NCBI GenBank assembly: GCA_004020545.1
Contig: SAQE01000006.1
Span: forward strand, 69,157-133,156
DNA length: 64,000 nt
Reading direction: 5' to 3'
From: Mesorhizobium sp.
GTDB lineage: Bacteria > Pseudomonadota > Alphaproteobacteria > Rhizobiales > Rhizobiaceae
Part shown: positions 60,085 through 64,000 of the stretch, one piece after another
Layout: every line of letters begins with the position of its first letter
Position numbering within the stretch: the first letter of the stretch is position 1
Program-made: the position numbers and the translations under genes
Notes under the pieces: model-generated
Seen by the model: the letters and a program-made list of their open reading frames with translations, nothing else
What the model was told of the DNA's origin: nothing
Database searches by the model: none

Positions 60085-61650
60085 CTACCACCACTTCTCC
60101 GGCTGGAACCTGCCCGCCGCCTGCTCGATGACATGCGCGGTCTGGAACAGCGTTTCCTCATCGAACGGCCGGCCGATGAGCTGCAGGCCGAGCGGCAGGC
60201 CCTTGCCGTCCAGGCCGGCGGGCACCGAAATGCCCGGCAGGCCGGCCATGTTCACAGTCACCGTGAAGATGTCGTTGAGGTACATCTTCACCGGATCGGA
60301 AGCCATGTCCTCGTCGGCGATGCCGAAGGCGGCCGACGGTGTCGCCGGCGTCAGGATGACATCGACACCGGCGGCAAAGACGTTCTCGAAGTCGCGCTTG
60401 ATCAGCGTGCGCACCTTCTGCGCCTGCAGGTAATAGGCGTCGTAGTAACCGGCCGACAGCACGTAGGTGCCGATCATGATGCGGCGCTTGACCTCGCGGC
60501 CGAAGCCGGCGGCGCGCGACTTCTCGTACATCTCGACAATGTCCTTGCCGGGCACGCGCAACCCGTAGCGCACGCCGTCATAGCGGGCGAGGTTGGACGA
60601 GGCCTCGGCCGGCGCCACGATGTAATAGGCCGGCAACGCGTATTTGGTGTGCGGCAGCGAGATGTCGACGATCTCGGCGCCGGCATCCTTCAGCCAGGCA
60701 ATGCCTTTCTGCCAGAGCGCCTCGATGTCTTGCGGCATGCCGTCGACGCGGTATTCCTTCGGAATGCCGACCTTCATGCCCTTGATCGGCTTGCCGATCA
60801 CCGCTTCGTAGTCAGGCACCGGCCGGTCGACCGAGGTCGTGTCCTTCGGATCGGAGGAGGCCATCGACTTCAACAGGATGGCGGCGTCGCGCACGTCGCG
60901 CGCGATCGGACCCGCCTGGTCGAGCGAGGAGGCGAAGGCGACCACGCCCCAGCGCGAGCAGCGGCCATAGGTCGGCTTGATGCCGACCGTGCCGGTGAAG
61001 GCGGCGGGCTGGCGGATCGAGCCGCCGGTGTCCGTCGCGGTGGCGCCGGCGCAGAGGAAGGCCGCGACGGCCGAGGCCGATCCGCCGGACGAGCCGCCCG
61101 GCACCAGTTGGGCATTATCCAGGGTCCGCGCGGTTTTGGCGCCGCCGGCCGAGACGAAGCCGCCGTCACCCTGATGCGTCGTCGGCATCACCACCGTGTC
61201 GAGGCGCGAGCGCCGCCACGGGTTGATGACCGGACCGTAATAGGAGGTCTCGTTGGATGAGCCCATGGCGAACTCGTCCATGTTGAGCTTACCGAGCATG
61301 ACGGCGCCGTCGGCCCAGAGATTGCTGGTCACGGTCGATTCGTAGCGTGGCTTGAAGCCGTCCAGCACATGGCTGCAGGCCTGGGTGTGGACGCCTTCGG
61401 TGGCGAACAGATCCTTGACGCCGAGCGGAATGCCTTCCAGCGCCCCGCCCTCGCCTTTCGCGAGCTTGGCATCGGAGCCCTTGGCCATGTCGCGCGCCTT
61501 GTCGCCGGTGACGGCAATATAGGCATTGAGCACCGGATTGGCGCGCTCGATCGCCGAGAGATAGGCTTCCGTGATCTCGGCAGCCGAGATCTCCTTGCCG
61601 CGCAGCTTGGCGCGGGCCTCGGAAATGGTGAGATGTGTGAGGTCGCTCAT
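60085..61650 (-). CDS. gatA: Glutamyl/aspartyl-tRNA amidotransferase subunit A, with an insertion
   Basis: 521 residues. Glutaminase half of GatCAB, which converts Glu-tRNA(Gln) to Gln-tRNA(Gln). Amidase signature: catalytic Lys in [14 protein letters not shown], Ser residues in [14 protein letters not shown] and [12 protein letters not shown]. The 28 extra residues over the usual 493 sit between INPWRR and LVPGGSSGG (bases 61108-61209), next to the catalytic Ser loop. The stop is normal (FQPEKWW). ATG 61650 shares its A with the GNAT stop (TGATG). Confidence 0.93.
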   Translation of the reverse strand: MSDLTHLTISEARAKLRGKEISAAEITEAYLSAIERANPVLNAYIAVTGDKARDMAKGSDAKLAKGEGGALEGIPLGVKDLFATEGVHTQACSHVLDGFKPRYESTVTSNLWADGAVMLGKLNMDEFAMGSSNETSYYGPVINPWRRSRLDTVVMPTTHQGDGGFVSAGGAKTARTLDNAQLVPGGSSGGSASAVAAFLCAGATATDTGGSIRQPAAFTGTVGIKPTYGRCSRWGVVAFASSLDQAGPIARDVRDAAILLKSMASSDPKDTTSVDRPVPDYEAVIGKPIKGMKVGIPKEYRVDGMPQDIEALWQKGIAWLKDAGAEIVDISLPHTKYALPAYYIVAPAEASSNLARYDGVRYGLRVPGKDIVEMYEKSRAAGFGREVKRRIMIGTYVLSAGYYDAYYLQAQKVRTLIKRDFENVFAAGVDVILTPATPSAAFGIADEDMASDPVKMYLNDIFTVTVNMAGLPGISVPAGLDGKGLPLGLQLIGRPFDEETLFQTAHVIEQAAGRFQPEKWW

Positions 61651-62108
61651 CAGGCAAGGCTCTTTTCGTAAAACACCGACCACTCGGAGTCGGGATAATC
61701 CAGCACCGGGCCGCAACGCGAAAAACCGGCGCGCTCATAGACGGTCCAGGCGGCGGGATGGCGGTCGCCGGTCTCCAGAACCAGGCGCTTCAGCCCTTCC
61801 TGCCGCGCCAGCGCCTCGACCCGAGCGACGATCTCAGCGCCGATCTTGCGGCCGCGATGCGAGGGCCTCGTATACATGCGCTTGACCTCGCCGGTCGCCT
61901 CGCCGTGGCGCTTCAGCGCGCCGCAGCCGACGGCAAGACCACCGTCGCGGGCGATGAACACGGTCGTGTCATGGCCAGCCATCTGCTCGACGGTCAGGTG
62001 GTAGCAATGTTCCGGCGGCGTCAGTTCGAGCAGCGCCGCGTTGAGCTCCGCGACCAGCGCGCGCACGTCGTCCTGCAAGGGCGTCTCGACGGCGATCTCG
62101 ACAGCCAT
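61650..62108 (-). CDS. GNAT family N-acetyltransferase between gatC and gatA
   Basis: 152 residues. Acetyl-CoA loop RRG-type in [19 protein letters not shown] and C-terminal [19 protein letters not shown]. The substrate is unknown. It lies six bases after gatC and overlaps gatA by one base, so it is cotranslated with the amidotransferase genes. GNATs in such positions may act on tRNA or ribosomal proteins, but this is only conjecture. Confidence 0.9.
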   Translation of the reverse strand: MAVEIAVETPLQDDVRALVAELNAALLELTPPEHCYHLTVEQMAGHDTTVFIARDGGLAVGCGALKRHGEATGEVKRMYTRPSHRGRKIGAEIVARVEALARQEGLKRLVLETGDRHPAAWTVYERAGFSRCGPVLDYPDSEWSVFYEKSLA

Positions 62109-62114
62109 CGTGCC

Positions 62115-62402
62115 CTACTCCACGACCTTCGGAACGAGGAAGAAATTCTCGTCCGTAGCCGGCGCGTTGGCGACGATGTCGGCCGCCTTGCTGCCGTCGG
62201 TGACGACGTCCTGGCGCTTCTTCATCTCCATCGGCGTAACCGAGGTCATCGGCTCGACGCCGGACACATCGACCTCGTTCAGTTGCTCGACGAAGCCGAG
62301 GATAGCGTTCAGTTCGCCGGTCATGCGTTCGGCATCCTCCTCGCTCACCGCAATACGGGCAAGGTGCGCGACGCGCTTCACGGTCTGAAGATCAACGGAC
62401 AT
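62115..62402 (-). CDS. gatC: Glutamyl/aspartyl-tRNA amidotransferase subunit C
   Basis: 95 residues. Small helical scaffold that stabilises GatA in Gat[24 protein letters not shown] at the N-terminus, [15 protein letters not shown] and [16 protein letters not shown] with the end strap [17 protein letters not shown]. Normal length. gatB is not in the window. Confidence 0.95.
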   Translation of the reverse strand: MSVDLQTVKRVAHLARIAVSEEDAERMTGELNAILGFVEQLNEVDVSGVEPMTSVTPMEMKKRQDVVTDGSKAADIVANAPATDENFFLVPKVVE

Positions 62403-62520
62403 GTTTTGTTGCCTCGGGAAAACCAGTGCGGGCTATAGCGGCGCGGCGCTTGCGGCGCAACATCGATGATGTTGAACCGGGTGGACTGCGGACCGCTCCG
62501 GCGCCTGGAAGAAGGCCGGT

Positions 62521-63228
62521 TCAGATCGCGATCGGCTTGCCGATCTCCGGCAGCGCCACCTTGACGCCGGAGCCTTCCATGCCGGCCACGAACTTGTCGG
62601 CGGTCTGGTCGATGATCGGGAAGGTGCCGAAATGGCAGGGAATGACCGTGGCGAAGCTGAAAAAGCGACGACAGGCAAGGGCCGCCACCGCGCCGCCCAT
62701 GGTGAAGCGGTCGCCGATCGGCACGATCCCGATCTTCGGCTCATGCAATTCGTTGATCAGCCCCATGTCGGAAAAGATGTCGGTGTCGCCCATGTGATAG
62801 AGCGTGCTGTCCTGCGGGAAATGCAGCACCAGCCCGCCTGGATTGCCGAGATAGGTGTTGGTGCCGCCCTGGCCGCCGAACGAGGAGGAATGCAGCGCCT
62901 GGACGAAGGTGACGGTAAAGGGACCGCAATCGACGGTGCCGCCGATATTGCCGGGATTGATCTTCTTGTCGCTGACGCCCTGGCCGACGAGATACATGCA
63001 CACTTCGAAATTGGCGACCAGCATGGCGCCGCTCTTGTTCAGCACCTCGATCGAACCGCTGACATGGTCATTGTGGCCGTGCGTCAAGAGAACATGCGTC
63101 ACCCCTTCCGCCGGGCCTTCCCAGCCGCCCGTCCAGGACGGATTGCCGACCAGATACGGATCGATGAGGATGTTGGCGTCCTTTGTCTCGATGCGGAATG
63201 CCGAATGTCCGTACCAGGTCAGTTTCAT
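62521..63228 (-). CDS. UPF0173 metal-dependent hydrolase
   Basis: 235 residues. Metallo-beta-lactamase fold: [33 protein letters not shown] (HxHxDH zinc motif), LHSSSFG and C-terminal [16 protein letters not shown]0173 proteins are conserved and of unknown substrate. ATG 63228 gives the family start. Upstream of ruvX in divergent orientation. Confidence 0.93.
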   Translation of the reverse strand: MKLTWYGHSAFRIETKDANILIDPYLVGNPSWTGGWEGPAEGVTHVLLTHGHNDHVSGSIEVLNKSGAMLVANFEVCMYLVGQGVSDKKINPGNIGGTVDCGPFTVTFVQALHSSSFGGQGGTNTYLGNPGGLVLHFPQDSTLYHMGDTDIFSDMGLINELHEPKIGIVPIGDRFTMGGAVAALACRRFFSFATVIPCHFGTFPIIDQTADKFVAGMEGSGVKVALPEIGKPIAI

Positions 63229-63335
63229 GAATGCGTTCCTCGATTTTCTCGTTATCAAAGGATAGAACGCCGACGGCAAATTGAAAGTCCCGCGGCCTGT
63301 CAAAAAGCCGCGTGGCGAATGACCGGGGGGAGCCG

Positions 63336-63818
63336 TTGAGCATCATCAGCATCGAGGAATTGCCGGCACGGCTCGCGGGCGGCCGCACACTTGCCGGCCT
63401 CGACCTCGGCGACAAGACGATCGGCGTGGCGGTGTCGGACCGCGGCCTGTCCTTTGCCCATCCGCGCCCGGTCATCCTGCGCAAGAAGTTTTCGCTCGAT
63501 GCCGCCCAGTTGCTGGCTCAGCTCGAGAAGGACAATGTCGGCGCGATCGTGCTCGGCCTTCCCGTCAACATGGATGGGTCGGAAGGCCCGCGTGCGCAGA
63601 AATCCCGAGCCTTCGCGCGCAACATGGCGACCTTGTCCGACCTGCCTTTCGTACTCTGGGACGAGCGGCTGTCAACGGTCGCCGCTGAAAGAACGCTGAT
63701 CGAGATGGATTTCTCGCGCAAGAAGCGCGCCGGCAAGATCGATTCGGCGGCCGCCGCCTTTATTCTGCAGGGAGCGTTGGACCGGCTTCAGTCGCTCGGC
63801 CGATCCGCTCCGGGCTGA
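63336..63818 (+). CDS. ruvX: Holliday junction resolvase-like YqgF/RuvX
   Basis: 160 residues. RNase H-like fold: [21 protein letters not shown] with the catalytic Asp, [30 protein letters not shown] and [17 protein letters not shown] in parts. Processes pre-16S rRNA ends in E. coli. The TTG at 63336 is preferred since GGGGGGAG lies 5-12 bases before it; a GTG at 63312 would add eight residues. Its end overlaps the convergent DUF6105 gene by 59 bases. Confidence 0.92.
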   Translation: MSIISIEELPARLAGGRTLAGLDLGDKTIGVAVSDRGLSFAHPRPVILRKKFSLDAAQLLAQLEKDNVGAIVLGLPVNMDGSEGPRAQKSRAFARNMATLSDLPFVLWDERLSTVAAERTLIEMDFSRKKRAGKIDSAAAAFILQGALDRLQSLGRSAPG

Positions 63819-64000
63819 TCGGGCCGTCTCGGCGCTGCCTGACCCATTCGGCGACCTGGCGCCGGCGGCGGAATGCAACCAGTCCAAGCAGCAGGAAAGT
63901 GTCGAACACGCAGGCCCGCGCGACCATCCCCGGGATGATCGCCGGATCGATGCCGAGCATCTGGCCGTAAAGCTGGAAGACCAGGTCATGCAACTGGCGG
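63760..64000 (-). CDS. DUF6105-like small membrane protein, 5' end outside window
   Basis: Only the C-terminal 79 or so codons are visible; the frame continues beyond base 64000. The sequence [20 protein letters not shown], then [28 protein letters not shown] (in parts), fits the small two-span DUF6105 family of rhizobia (recalled from memory). Function unknown. The tail [17 protein letters not shown] overlaps ruvX on the other strand. Confidence 0.65.
   Translation of the reverse strand, partial: RQLHDLVFQLYGQMLGIDPAIIPGMVARACVFDTFLLLGLVAFRRRRQVAEWVRQRRDGPISPERIGRATEAGPTLPAE

Overview
The window is chromosomal DNA of a GC-rich alphaproteobacterium in the order Hyphomicrobiales (Rhizobiales). 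Gene order and small lineage families (DUF982, DUF1489, DUF6105, EipB, a single-PDZ RseP, LpxI in place of LpxH) fit Mesorhizobium or a close relative; this placement is inferred from gene content, not from a database search. Almost all of the sequence is ordinary core genome. No rRNA, tRNA, CRISPR array, transposase or prophage gene was seen.

Layout. 1-4.9 kb: the 3' end of a giant secreted repeat protein followed by its type I exporter (ABC protein plus HlyD-type adaptor). 4.9-7.4 kb: a tiny cysteine-rich GDCCVxC protein, a DUF982 protein and an NCS1 nucleobase-type permease, closed by a rhizobial palindromic repeat. 7.4-12.5 kb (minus strand): DUF1697, pyrG, an L,D-transpeptidase, secG and tpiA. 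12.7-18.1 kb (plus): ppiD-like, trpD, trpC, moaC and moeA, tightly packed. 18.1-20.4 kb (minus): kynureninase with an alpha/beta-hydrolase-type kynurenine formamidase. 20.8-27.1 kb: lexA with a visible alphaproteobacterial SOS box, a comEC/rec2 pseudogene broken by a frameshift and a stop, gltX and gltA.

27.1-43.1 kb is the classical envelope/translation block read on the minus strand: rpsB, tsf, (insertion), pyrH, frr, uppS, cdsA, rseP, bamA, lpxD, fabZ, lpxA, lpxI, lpxB. It links translation, phospholipid and undecaprenyl-phosphate precursor synthesis, outer-membrane protein assembly and lipid A synthesis. Two departures are notable: an aldo/keto reductase-SnoaL-LysR group sits between tsf and pyrH, and dxr is absent from the cdsA-rseP junction where many relatives carry it.

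43.3-64 kb is a mosaic of core and housekeeping genes: LysE exporter, DUF4031, an atypical acyltransferase, eipB, ridA, a glycerophosphodiesterase, a DUF482 acetyltransferase, HIT, a CPT-like kinase, clpA-clpS, a phasin with a striking TGCA-type double operator, a SPOR-tailed D,D-carboxypeptidase, a membrane J-domain protein without HPD, DUF1489, serine deaminase, DUF599, YdcF, gatA-GNAT-gatC (GatA carries an unusual insert near its active site), a UPF0173 hydrolase, ruvX and the cut end of a DUF6105 gene.

I did not find a convincing new multi-gene system. The best leads are local: the comEC decay, an all-frame-stop heptamer repeat between gltA and lpxB, the GatA insertion, the phasin operator, the missing dxr, and lineage-specific insertions into otherwise conserved gene blocks.
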